From the NCBI GenBank assembly GCA_045863035.1, contig BTUV01000001.1, forward strand, positions 62,001 through 126,000: DNA of 64,000 nt. The letters run 5' to 3'. Below the pieces are notes generated by a model. It did not search any database, was not told the origin of the DNA, and saw nothing but the letters and a program-made list of their open reading frames with translations. The DNA is from H2-BAC3 sp045863035 (GTDB taxonomy: Bacteria; Bacteroidota; Ignavibacteria; Ignavibacteriales; Ignavibacteriaceae). Each line of letters starts with the position of its first letter. Within the stretch, counting starts at the first letter, position 1. Positions 51,635 to 61,168 of this stretch are shown piece by piece. Both the position numbers and the translations under genes were made by a program.

Positions 51635-54422
51635 CGAATTTAATATTCCTTCTGGTTAAATATCTTGCCGGATTAAACGGATACGGATTAAGAGGGGCCT
51701 GAAGATCAGGATACAAAGGATCATTCCAGCTATTTGGTGTAGCATCGCCGAGCTCATAAGCGCGTCCTGTAACAGGATTAATAATAGCACTGTTCTTATG
51801 GTCAAACAAATTGCTGACTTCCATAAAGAGAATAAATCTCATTCCGCCAACTTTAATATTCTTTTCGAGATTCAGATCAACCCAGAACCAATCATCACCA
51901 ATCTGGTTGTAACGGCTGTTTCTGATAAATTCATATTCAGGTCTGCCATCCTGTGCATAACTTCCCGAAAATACCGCAGGAGTGTATCTTTTACCTGACT
52001 GATAAAAGAGCCGTAGCAGCACACTTATATCATCAAGATAGCCATTACCAAAGCCAAAGAGCGCCTTGTCTTTCTCAATATAAAAACTTGTATTTATGCT
52101 ACCCGTAAATGGACGATCCCATCCAACATATTCTTCTTTAATTGACTCCTCAAGAAGTCCGCTTAGCACAAGAACACCATCATCTGCTGAAGATGCCTTA
52201 CCGGTTACAATAGAATAGGAAAAGTTTGCCGCACCGGTAAACCATTTTCCAATTCTCTTTTTATATTCTAATTCAAGACCGCGTGAACGGGCATAATCCT
52301 GATTTACATAAGTTATAAATCTCTGTGTTGCAAATCTGGCCGATGAAATCAGTGATGTGCGTGTGTTTACGTAATCAAAGATATCTTTATAATAAGCTGT
52401 TGCAGTTAATACATCATCGTCACTAATCTGGGTTTTAAGACCGAGTTCATAAGCAACGGTGGTCTCCGGTTTAAGGTTCGGATTACCAAATCTCTGGAAG
52501 GAAGACTTAGCACTATAAGGGCTTAGTTTTGCGTAAACAAACTGCGGGCGCGGCCATTTACTAAAATGACCATAAGAAAAAAACAATGTCTGAAACTCAG
52601 AAATCGGATGCGAGATACCAAGACGAGGACTCAGCCGTCCTTTATAATAACGGTTTCCGAAAAGATTAAAACTTTCTTCCTTATATTTTTTTCTAATCTC
52701 ATCCGGGATGGTTATCACATCGGGATTATCAACCGCATCATCAACAAACTTACCCGGGAACCAGAAATCATATCTCAGTCCGAAATTAAGAATCATTCCG
52801 CCGAAGTTGATATTATCCTGCGCATACATACTGCCAATTGCGGGATATACCTTATATATATCATTATTTAAGCCAAGTTCACCTACCCACGGACGGAAGA
52901 TGTCAACAACCTGCATTTCCTGAAACTGAATATTAAAACCCGCTTTGAATTTATTTTTTTCATCAAAAAATGAAGTGATATCTCCTTTTAATGAAAACTC
53001 CTCAACATGGTGATCTCTCCAGGTTGAAGGGTTGCCTACATCCCAAAACCCATCACCGGGAATAATACCGATAGTATCACGGTCCGGATTATAATATTCA
53101 ACAGGAAAACTCGGAATATCTTTCGGTTCTGTATATTCACTCCAGTGTTTTCCGTTGGCGTCAGCCCGTAAATGAGTAAAAAAGTGCCCGAGCTTTACCT
53201 CATAAAAAGTCCGGCTATTAAGCGTATGGGTTACTGTTAAGGTATTATACTTATTATTATGGGTGAAAGTATTTGCATCTTCAAGAATATTCTGAAACTC
53301 GTACTGATAACCAGGTGAGGGTTCAACATATTCCAGATTTGATTGTAATGACTGGGAATTCTGATTGATACTGACCGACTGGTTATATGAATAACCGATC
53401 TTAAATGTAGGAGAAGGTTTATAAGTCAGTTTGCCGAGAGCAAACCAGCTATTTTCGGCTCTATAGGCAAATTTATCCCCTTCAAAAATTGAGGAATAAA
53501 TAATTCTTGATTTAGGTTTATAGTAACCTTGAGTGATGCCGTCAGAAAGTCCGGCATATCCATTCACAAAAAATGAAAGTTCACCGGGCACATGTAACCC
53601 TAAGGCGGGAAGAATAAAATTAGTAAATGGTTCAGGTCCGCTCAGGTTTGCTTCAATAATATCAATATTAAATACATGGGGAGAAGTTCTGTCTCCGAAG
53701 TTATCCTTCTTATATGTAACGGAGCCGGCATATTTATTAATGCTTCCTTCCCTGGTTCTGACATTCACAATACCGGAAGTGGCTTGCCCGAATTCAGCAT
53801 TAAACCCTCCGGTTATTACTTCAACTTCTTCAATTGAGTTAGCGCTTAACTGAAGACCGAATCCTGTTCCAGCCAAAGGGTCCTGTACCGAAACACCATC
53901 AAGCATGAATGCGTTTTCATAAGATCTTCCGCCGCGGATATGAATTGAATTGTCGGACTTAACGACCCCCGCCTGCTGAACAACAATATCATTTACATTC
54001 TCAACGATTGAAAGTTCGATATCTTCACGTGATATTGATTTTTTACTCTGCGTCTCCTCAATATTGATGAGAGGTTTGTCACCGACTACAACGATATCCT
54101 GATCAAGTGTTAAAACGGTTTCCTCAAGAAGCACATCTAAAACTGTTGGTTTACCTTCGGCCACTTTAATTCCGGTATATTGAGTGGTTTTATATCCAAT
54201 CAAAGAAACTTCAATTGTATAAGTGCCCGGTGTAACGTTTTCAATCTTAAATTTACCGTTAAAATCGGTCGCAGCACCATAATAGGTACCCTTTGCAATA
54301 ATATTTACTCCGGGGAGCGCTTCTTTCGTCTTGGCATCCTGAATCTGTCCCTGAATGGAACCTTTCTCAACAGGAAAAATAAGAATGGAAAAAGCTATGA
54401 GAAACTGTAATATTCTTGTCAT
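51615..54422 (-). CDS. TonB-dependent outer-membrane receptor
   Basis: A 935-aa receptor for active uptake across the outer membrane. A weak signal peptide (1-18) is followed by a CarboxypepD_reg-like domain (about 22-110, GSIQGQIQDAKTKEALPGVNI) and a plug domain (about 130-235, NIHIRGG-like SIHIRGGRSYENAFMLDGVSVQD). The rest is a beta-barrel of about 22 strands, ending in RRNIKFGVTVRF with terminal Phe. Substrate unknown; there is no adjacent SusD. It overlaps the lipoprotein gene upstream (4 bases) and porV downstream (20 bases). Confidence 0.92.
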   Translation of the reverse strand: MTRILQFLIAFSILIFPVEKGSIQGQIQDAKTKEALPGVNIIAKGTYYGAATDFNGKFKIENVTPGTYTIEVSLIGYKTTQYTGIKVAEGKPTVLDVLLEETVLTLDQDIVVVGDKPLINIEETQSKKSISREDIELSIVENVNDIVVQQAGVVKSDNSIHIRGGRSYENAFMLDGVSVQDPLAGTGFGLQLSANSIEEVEVITGGFNAEFGQATSGIVNVRTREGSINKYAGSVTYKKDNFGDRTSPHVFNIDIIEANLSGPEPFTNFILPALGLHVPGELSFFVNGYAGLSDGITQGYYKPKSRIIYSSIFEGDKFAYRAENSWFALGKLTYKPSPTFKIGYSYNQSVSINQNSQSLQSNLEYVEPSPGYQYEFQNILEDANTFTHNNKYNTLTVTHTLNSRTFYEVKLGHFFTHLRADANGKHWSEYTEPKDIPSFPVEYYNPDRDTIGIIPGDGFWDVGNPSTWRDHHVEEFSLKGDITSFFDEKNKFKAGFNIQFQEMQVVDIFRPWVGELGLNNDIYKVYPAIGSMYAQDNINFGGMILNFGLRYDFWFPGKFVDDAVDNPDVITIPDEIRKKYKEESFNLFGNRYYKGRLSPRLGISHPISEFQTLFFSYGHFSKWPRPQFVYAKLSPYSAKSSFQRFGNPNLKPETTVAYELGLKTQISDDDVLTATAYYKDIFDYVNTRTSLISSARFATQRFITYVNQDYARSRGLELEYKKRIGKWFTGAANFSYSIVTGKASSADDGVLVLSGLLEESIKEEYVGWDRPFTGSINTSFYIEKDKALFGFGNGYLDDISVLLRLFYQSGKRYTPAVFSGSYAQDGRPEYEFIRNSRYNQIGDDWFWVDLNLEKNIKVGGMRFILFMEVSNLFDHKNSAIINPVTGRAYELGDATPNSWNDPLYPDLQAPLNPYPFNPARYLTRRNIKFGVTVRF

Positions 54423-55981
54423 GGAACCAGACCAAATTTATCGAATAATACTTTTGAGATTAATTGCTCCGCTGTACCTGAAGTACCATTGCATTTACTG
54501 AGAGGAAGACCAATAAAATAGAGGCGGTCAGCCGTATCAGTAAATCCTATAAAGCCGGGCAGAATGCCGGAATCAAACTTGTAAAACGGTCTCGCAAATT
54601 CAGTTGAAGGGAAAAAACTTCTCACCCTCGGAATACTACCGACTGTGGTAAGTAACGGAAAATCAGCAAACCTTGTTGAATCAGGATTCAATTGTGAATT
54701 CGGGAAAAGGAAATTTATAAAATTTGTAGTACTGTCTATTGGAAGAAATCCTTGAAGAATACTCACATCAAGATTAGAGGGAAATGACATTGAGAAAAGA
54801 ATTTTACCACCTGCATCATTAAATTTCTTAACTGCCCCGGCAGCTAAATCTAATGATGGATTAGTATCTGAATACCAGAGAACATACTTAAATAGTTTAA
54901 GTGTTAGCGGAAAAGTCACACTTGAAAAAGGAACTTTAGAACGATTGTAATCCCATGAGTCAAATTTTCCACTAAGCAGTCCCCCGTTTATGGTGTGCAG
55001 GGTTCTTGAGTAAAAATCAGCGGCATCATCAATCAAAGTATAATCATCAAAAAGAAGAAACTGACCTTTAGGTTTTTTTACGAACCAGTTAATGCCTGTT
55101 TCCGGAATGCTCAGATATTGACTTACCGCACCGGATATATCCTTTGCTCTGATAAAAAGCCGATTGTTAGCGTCAAACTGCAATCCGGGCAGATTAACCG
55201 GGTGAACTGTGGTTTCAAGACCGTTTAGTAAAATTTCAGCAGAGCTTGAACTTGAAGTAAAATTTTGTGCCCGTAACGTAATGAACCGGATATTCCCCGG
55301 AATTGAAACAGTATTAGCTGAAGCACTCGTATCATTTAATACCAATTCTATTGTGGCAATTGTCTGATCTCCGTCAATGTCAGTTGCATTCCAACCAAAA
55401 GTCATTACCGGGAATGATGAATCAGGCAGAACAGTGAGCGTATTGAGCGAAATAACAGGTGCAGAATTCTTTATCGGAAACGGAAGTGAAACAGGATTCG
55501 GGTCTATATCACCAATATCAACAAATATCTCTCCTGCATCATAGAGGCCATTACCGTTTGCATCAGTAAATGGTTCTGAGCCGAGATTAATTCCATTTCT
55601 TATAATTGATGCATCAAAAATACCATTTCCTGCATCATCAACAGCAGCCACGCGGAATGTATATATGGTGTCAGCCGCGCCAATCTGCAATGAAAAAGTA
55701 CTGTCTTTTCTTGTGGTAAATGACCAAGTGGTATTGTCCCAGGAAAAATAAAACCCGACAACTAAGCCATCAGAATCATCACCCCACCAGTTTACTTTTA
55801 AACGGCTGGCCTGCTGGCTTATTACCGAATCCGGAGTCAGAAACAGACCGGTTTTAGGAGGTTTGTTAACATAAGGTACTTCTGTAACATCTTCCGTACA
55901 TCCCCCTATAAAAAGGAGAAATACGAATGACAAATACAAGTATCTTTTTTGAAAGAGTTTCATTAAAACCGGTCTGTTCAT
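54419..55981 (-). CDS. Lipoprotein of unknown function in the T9SS island
   Basis: A 520-aa lipoprotein (lipobox IGGC at Cys28 from the first Met; a second ATG is codon 7). The N-terminal region (about 45-125) is an Ig/fibronectin-like beta-sandwich (RLKVNWWGDDSDGLVVGFYFSWD), and a second similar domain is at about 180-285 (VMTFGWNATDIDGDQ). The segment at about 145-160 (DANGNGLYDAGE) is a dockerin- or calcium-loop-like motif. The rest, SFPSNLDVSILQGFLP and so on, is unassigned. No T9SS domain. Overlaps the TonB receptor, so it may be its surface partner, but that is inference from position. Confidence 0.65.
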   Translation of the reverse strand: MNRPVLMKLFQKRYLYLSFVFLLFIGGCTEDVTEVPYVNKPPKTGLFLTPDSVISQQASRLKVNWWGDDSDGLVVGFYFSWDNTTWSFTTRKDSTFSLQIGAADTIYTFRVAAVDDAGNGIFDASIIRNGINLGSEPFTDANGNGLYDAGEIFVDIGDIDPNPVSLPFPIKNSAPVISLNTLTVLPDSSFPVMTFGWNATDIDGDQTIATIELVLNDTSASANTVSIPGNIRFITLRAQNFTSSSSSAEILLNGLETTVHPVNLPGLQFDANNRLFIRAKDISGAVSQYLSIPETGINWFVKKPKGQFLLFDDYTLIDDAADFYSRTLHTINGGLLSGKFDSWDYNRSKVPFSSVTFPLTLKLFKYVLWYSDTNPSLDLAAGAVKKFNDAGGKILFSMSFPSNLDVSILQGFLPIDSTTNFINFLFPNSQLNPDSTRFADFPLLTTVGSIPRVRSFFPSTEFARPFYKFDSGILPGFIGFTDTADRLYFIGLPLSKCNGTSGTAEQLISKVLFDKFGLVP

Positions 55982-55992
55982 GATAAATACAA

Positions 55993-58116
55993 TTACTTAA
56001 TAAGAATCATTTTCTTTGTGCTGACAAAATTGTCAACAGTCATCTGGTACATATATAACCCTGATGCCAGTTTTGAAGCATCGAAGATTACTTTGTAATC
56101 ACCCGGAGTCTGTTCAAAATCAACAAGTGTTGTTACAAGCTGACCAAGTGCATTGTAGATGTTGATTTTAACATGACCGGCAGATTTCAGACTGTACGCA
56201 ATCGTAGTAGCCGGGTTAAAGGGATTCGGATAGTTCTGATAAAGTGAATAATCAGAAACAGTGAAGCTCTCATTAACGTCAGTCACAAATCCGGTGAAAT
56301 CATCATCTTTTCTCGGAGTAAGTTTATAATTACTAAATGAGAAATAAAGCACACCGGCAAGCTCGGTAGTTGTACTGCCAAGCAGAACTCTGACTAAATT
56401 CGGATTATTAGTAAAGGTTGAATCCCAAAGATTGTGATACTTGTGGTTTCCATCCTGAAGTTCAACACGGGTGTTTATACCAGAGGTATCAGCGACCATG
56501 ATCTCGCCAAAATTGTTCACTGTTCCGGGGTTGCCGTCAGCATTTTCATCTGTTACCGAAACATTTTTATATTTTATCAGTACACCTTCATATTGCTCTG
56601 CGCCAACAGTACCACTTGGAAGCGTTCCGATGGTTCTTGTCGTGACTTCTACAGGTGCGGGAAGCGGATTGTTTGAACTGTTCACGATAATTTGTGTAAT
56701 CGTATCAATTCGTGTATAGCTGAAGTCTTCAATGACTGTACCGGATACAGTAACATTATCCCCTCTCCTGAGATTGAGCGCGGTTGCTCCGTTAATCTGA
56801 ATACCTGACCAAGGTCCTGATCCATCCTGAATGTGAACCCGTAAAGCGGTTGAGCCGAATCCCGGAATGTCAGAAGTATCAGATGTTACTACACCTGAAA
56901 CGGAAACCTTATAGGTTGTATATCCGCCGAAGTTTCCGCCAAATGGACTGTATTGTATATCTTTGATGGTGAGTGGACGATTGAGTACCAGGTAAAAATA
57001 TTTACTTCTGACAGTATCAGTCGGATTAACAGCAATTCTGTTTTCGTTATCAGTAGCTACAACATAATAACTTACTATAGCAGAGTCAGAATTAACACCA
57101 GGTATAGTTGCCTGGAAAATATTTGTATCAGCAACAGTTCTGGTCATATTGAGAACATATTGTTGATTTGATGAGGTACTGTAGTGGAGCTTTGCTGAAG
57201 CAACAAAACCATCAAGGTCAATCACCCTGGAAGTAATTACAACCGGCTGATTCGGACCGACAGTTGGCGCATCACGTCTGATATTAGTAACGTTAGGCGG
57301 TGTAGCTGAAATCATGATATCACCGGGATACATCGGAGTAATATAAAATCCGTCTGCTCTGGTCTGAATAACACCACGAATATATTCAATTGCAGAACCA
57401 TCATTTGGCGCCTGATATGTTGTTAAACCGGTCAGGCGGTGCGCTCTGGTGGTGAAGTAGCCAGACTGGTCATACATAGTCATATAGTTACCCTGGCCAT
57501 CATTTATTCTGAATGTGCCGTTAGATGTATTTCTGTCACTGCTGATTACATTGCGTACAACTACATACATGCCTTCATATTGTTCAGCAGTAAGTTTTAA
57601 CTGGCCATTTGCCATGAAATCTGTAATCTGAAGTTCTAATGGCGCCGGTCTCTGCGGGAGCTGGCTTATTACATTAACCGGAACCGCCGGATTAACAAGG
57701 ATATCAAACTGCGTAGTAGTAGAGAACTCATTAACAACACCGGTAAACTCAACAACCTGAGCTGTGTCAACTAAATCAAAAAAGGTATTGTGATTAGCAA
57801 GTGTTGTATCATGTTGAAGTAATGCTATACCGCCAAAAACATTTCTGTTTTCGTCCATCAGATAAGTGTGCCATCTAGCACCGGCGGCTATTATTCTTCT
57901 TCTGTCAGTTGCCGGATTGACCAACGGACTGACCATTATCACTCCGCGAACACGAACTGTATCTCCCTGCATTACAGATGGAGGATCTGAAACACCGAAA
58001 AGTGAATCAGGTACTCGCTGAATATCCTGGAGTGTAACCAGCGGGTATGATGTCTGCGCAAAGAGCTCAGTCATCATTACTGATAATATAAAAAATGTTG
58101 CTAATATAGATCTCAT
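55993..58116 (-). CDS. Secreted multi-OB-fold protein with T9SS sorting domain
   Basis: A 707-aa exported protein. Signal peptide 1-20 (ends LFAQ). The body is made of repeated OB-fold-like modules: about 27-150 (QGDTVRVRGVIMVSP), 155-270 (LTAEQYEGMYVVVRNVISS), an Ig-like domain about 270-375, then two more at 385-490 (VSVSGVVTSD) and 495-615 (GAEQYEGVLIKYKNVSVTD). No catalytic motif is visible. A type A T9SS domain (YQNYPNPFNPATT to KMILIK) ends the protein. The first PLD-protein modules look like the same type. A binding or scaffold role outside the cell is likely. It sits 11 bases before the lipoprotein gene. Confidence 0.78.
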   Translation of the reverse strand: MRSILATFFILSVMMTELFAQTSYPLVTLQDIQRVPDSLFGVSDPPSVMQGDTVRVRGVIMVSPLVNPATDRRRIIAAGARWHTYLMDENRNVFGGIALLQHDTTLANHNTFFDLVDTAQVVEFTGVVNEFSTTTQFDILVNPAVPVNVISQLPQRPAPLELQITDFMANGQLKLTAEQYEGMYVVVRNVISSDRNTSNGTFRINDGQGNYMTMYDQSGYFTTRAHRLTGLTTYQAPNDGSAIEYIRGVIQTRADGFYITPMYPGDIMISATPPNVTNIRRDAPTVGPNQPVVITSRVIDLDGFVASAKLHYSTSSNQQYVLNMTRTVADTNIFQATIPGVNSDSAIVSYYVVATDNENRIAVNPTDTVRSKYFYLVLNRPLTIKDIQYSPFGGNFGGYTTYKVSVSGVVTSDTSDIPGFGSTALRVHIQDGSGPWSGIQINGATALNLRRGDNVTVSGTVIEDFSYTRIDTITQIIVNSSNNPLPAPVEVTTRTIGTLPSGTVGAEQYEGVLIKYKNVSVTDENADGNPGTVNNFGEIMVADTSGINTRVELQDGNHKYHNLWDSTFTNNPNLVRVLLGSTTTELAGVLYFSFSNYKLTPRKDDDFTGFVTDVNESFTVSDYSLYQNYPNPFNPATTIAYSLKSAGHVKINIYNALGQLVTTLVDFEQTPGDYKVIFDASKLASGLYMYQMTVDNFVSTKKMILIK

Positions 58117-58129
58117 TTTGAGCTTCCGA

Positions 58130-60202
58130 TTATTTTATGATTAAAAATTTGCCGGTTTTGATCGTTCCGGTCTTTTTGTTTTTTACCGTAAACAGGTAAA
58201 GCCCTGTTGCTACTGCCTGATCATCATTTGTAATTAAATCCCATGCGTGTTCCCCGCCGCTGAATACCTGATCCTGCTTTGATGAAAAATTCCCAAACCA
58301 TCGGATTTCACTTCCCCCCTGACCCGGTTCATGATTGATAGTTTTTACGACATCACCAGAGATTGTGTAAATCGTAATTTCACAGTTCTCCGGAAGATTA
58401 TAAAAATAAATTTTTCTAAGCCGTTCTGAGCCGCCGTCCCAGTACGCATTTCCATAATAGGGATTTGGATATACGCCGATCTCAGTATTCTCATCTTCAA
58501 CATGGGGAGTTCCCGGTACAATTCGGTTAAGATTAGCAAGCAATGAAGACTCAAGACTTTCTGTATTGATCTCTTCATCGCTTTTATCAAATGCAGTTAC
58601 TGTAAAAAGATACTGCCATCCGTTAAGAAGATTATCAACCGTATATTTGTACCAATATGAAACAGTATCACCGGGGAATGTCACCGGAGCGCTTAATCTG
58701 ACGGCGCTAAAACCTGTGTTAAATCCGGTTGAGTTACCCGTACTGTCAAAAGCAGCCATAAGCGTAAGTGCGTTTAAATCATTCTGCGATGCAGTCAGGT
58801 CAAATCCTGCTGATGAGCGATATAATCTGTAACCTTCAAAATCTTTCTTCGCAGAGATAGGATCAACTGATTCTTCACTGTTCCTGTCCCAATAAATATC
58901 TACCTTTTGTGATGAAGGCACAACCTTTACGAAAGGAGAATTTGGCGGTGAAGGTAATATATATCTGGTAATTTTTCCGTCACGGTCAGTATCCTCACCC
59001 GGGTCAAGAATGCCGTTTCTGTTTCTGTCCTCACCAAAGAATGCACGAAGCGCCCAATCAGCATTGTCATATAAATTTTTCTTCTGCTCATCTGTGTCAA
59101 ATGAAGCTGCCTGAGTACCAAATTTCTTAGCTGCAAGAATTGCAAAAACAACATTCATTGAATCCCCCGGTGCTATTCTATTGAACGGACCTGCCGAAAT
59201 CATAAAGGAACGGTTAGCGGGCTGCTGCAATGTAGATGGATTTATGCCTGAACCATAACGGTTTGTACCGCCAAAATAACCCTGCATCTTATTATACTTG
59301 TCAGCGTCTGTAACCGGCGCAAAAAAGTTAGGGTCTGAGGTATTTCTAAACTGCCATGATACATAGTTCACGCTATCATAATCTCTGTCAGACCCGAGAA
59401 CCATAACTCCAAGGTAACTGTCTGTAAACCCAACATCACCGTTTGAGTCAAATTCATAGGCAAGGTGAAGTGAATCTTTATATCCGTTTCCCCCTTTATT
59501 AAAGAATGCAGTTCCTCCCGGTGAGGTAACTTTAGTATTACGCACAACTGCGTCAGTCCAAAGACCTGCATAGACGCTGTCAATATATTTATTACTAACA
59601 TTCTTTACCCAATAATTCATGATAACAAAGAAATCAGCAAAAGGAAAATTCCATGCATAAGATGATTGAGTAATAACGATCCCTAATGGAGAATGGTCTG
59701 TTATAATTTCGCCATTATCAAGAACGGTAGCCGTATCGCTAAAAACAGAGATAAAATCCTGGTGAGAAACTGCCTGTGGAGAATAAAATTTTGAAGTAAT
59801 GAGGGAAGATATTTCTCTTACGAAAGTACCTTTTTGATTAGTGAATTCAAACCCGCCTCCTCTTTGCGAAACCGAAGCTGCATCAACAGCACCTGTGGTC
59901 ACAAATGGACCTGTTCTGTTTGAACCAAGAGAATCAGTTGAAATAAAACCGCCAAACCAAAGTCCCCCGTCAAAAATATGTTCGATACCACTGCCAAGCG
60001 GATACTCGGCAGAGGGCTGAGCTGGCCATTTAGCAAAGCCGTGTCCATAAGTCCCGAAATTTGTAATGGTTAAACCAATACTGCCAATGTTAGTATATTT
60101 CGTATTATCATCATCCTGCGGTTTGCGTAAACCCTCTCCCTGCTGCGCAAAAGTTAAGAGAGAAAGTAAAACTGTAAGGAGTATTGCTCTTTTAAAAATC
60201 AT
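58130..60202 (-). CDS. Large secreted protein with T9SS-type C-terminus, unknown function
   Basis: I use the ATG at 60202 (690 aa, MIFKRAILL); the frame runs to 60256 but that start lies in lipA. The signal peptide ends at FAQQ. The central part is beta-rich, with repeated aromatic motifs such as WFGGFIS, HQDFISVFSD and AGLWTDAVVRN (about 70-240), then an Asp-rich calcium-loop-like segment (DRNRNGILDPGEDTDRDG), and fibronectin III-like sequence. The C-terminus VYPNPYYGNAYW... to KFLIIK is a divergent sorting domain. Its start is one base after the lipA stop. Confidence 0.75.
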   Translation of the reverse strand: MIFKRAILLTVLLSLLTFAQQGEGLRKPQDDDNTKYTNIGSIGLTITNFGTYGHGFAKWPAQPSAEYPLGSGIEHIFDGGLWFGGFISTDSLGSNRTGPFVTTGAVDAASVSQRGGGFEFTNQKGTFVREISSLITSKFYSPQAVSHQDFISVFSDTATVLDNGEIITDHSPLGIVITQSSYAWNFPFADFFVIMNYWVKNVSNKYIDSVYAGLWTDAVVRNTKVTSPGGTAFFNKGGNGYKDSLHLAYEFDSNGDVGFTDSYLGVMVLGSDRDYDSVNYVSWQFRNTSDPNFFAPVTDADKYNKMQGYFGGTNRYGSGINPSTLQQPANRSFMISAGPFNRIAPGDSMNVVFAILAAKKFGTQAASFDTDEQKKNLYDNADWALRAFFGEDRNRNGILDPGEDTDRDGKITRYILPSPPNSPFVKVVPSSQKVDIYWDRNSEESVDPISAKKDFEGYRLYRSSAGFDLTASQNDLNALTLMAAFDSTGNSTGFNTGFSAVRLSAPVTFPGDTVSYWYKYTVDNLLNGWQYLFTVTAFDKSDEEINTESLESSLLANLNRIVPGTPHVEDENTEIGVYPNPYYGNAYWDGGSERLRKIYFYNLPENCEITIYTISGDVVKTINHEPGQGGSEIRWFGNFSSKQDQVFSGGEHAWDLITNDDQAVATGLYLFTVKNKKTGTIKTGKFLIIK

Positions 60203-60203
60203 A

Positions 60204-61148
60204 TCAGTTAGTTTTGGAAGATTCAATAAATATCTGTCTGGCCTGCTTATCTGCATGGTAAGAACTTCTTACAAGCGGGGCAGATTCAACTATTTTAAAA
60301 CCCATTTTCAATCCTTCTTCTTTATAGAATTGAAATTCTTCAGGTGAAACAAAACGGTCAACGGGTAAATGCTGTTTTGATGGCTGCATATACTGACCAA
60401 TCGTCACTATATCGCATCCATAGGCGTGAAGGTCGTTCAGTAGTTCAAGAACTTCATCAGGTTGCTCACCGATACCCACCATTATTCCGCTTTTTGTTTT
60501 AAGACCACGTTTTTTAAACCACTGTATCAGTTCAAGACTTCTTTCATATTTTGCCTGTGGTCTTACTGCATGATACAGCCGCTTTACAGTTTCTAAGTTA
60601 TGATTCAGTATATCAGGCGGATTATTCAGAATAATCTCGAATGCCGGTTCCTCTCCCTTAAAATCCGGTATAAGAATTTCAATAGTACATTCAGACAGTT
60701 TTTGTCTGATTCTGAGGGTTGTTTCCGCAAAAATTTCAGCACCGCCGTTCTTTAGCTCATCCCTGTTAACCGAAGTAATAACAACGTGTTTGAGCTGAAG
60801 TTTTTCAACCGCAGATGCTACTCTGGCCGGTTCAAACAGATCAAGTTCATTCGGCATTCCGACTTTTACATTACAAAAGCCGCAGCTTCTTGTGCAGGTA
60901 TCGCCGAGAATCATAAAAGTTGCCGTGCGATGATTCCAACATTCAGCTATATTGGGGCATCTTGCTTCCTCACAAACTGTATTAAGTTTATGTGAATGCA
61001 TCAGCTCTTTTAACTCTGCATAATTCTTTCCTGAAGGCAGTTTAACTTTCAGCCAGTCCGGCCGTTTAAGTTTTTCTTCCTTGCTTTTTTCTGCAGTTTC
61101 TTTAAATGCTCTCTGATGCCTGTTAATCATTTTCTTTTCTAAATGCAA
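60204..61148 (-). CDS. lipA: Lipoyl synthase
   Basis: Radical-SAM enzyme that inserts sulfur into octanoyl groups on lipoyl domains. The 314-aa protein has the auxiliary cluster motif C-x4-C-x5-C (Cys59, Cys64, Cys70) and the SAM cluster motif CTRSCGFC (Cys85, Cys89, Cys92), plus LGDTCT, and the C-terminal serine ligand of the RSSY loop (VRSSYHAD). It lies between E2, its lipoyl substrate, and the T9SS genes. An ATG at codon 7 is an alternative start. Confidence 0.97.
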   Translation of the reverse strand: MHLEKKMINRHQRAFKETAEKSKEEKLKRPDWLKVKLPSGKNYAELKELMHSHKLNTVCEEARCPNIAECWNHRTATFMILGDTCTRSCGFCNVKVGMPNELDLFEPARVASAVEKLQLKHVVITSVNRDELKNGGAEIFAETTLRIRQKLSECTIEILIPDFKGEEPAFEIILNNPPDILNHNLETVKRLYHAVRPQAKYERSLELIQWFKKRGLKTKSGIMVGIGEQPDEVLELLNDLHAYGCDIVTIGQYMQPSKQHLPVDRFVSPEEFQFYKEEGLKMGFKIVESAPLVRSSYHADKQARQIFIESSKTN

Positions 61149-61168
61149 AATATCTAAATATATCTTAG

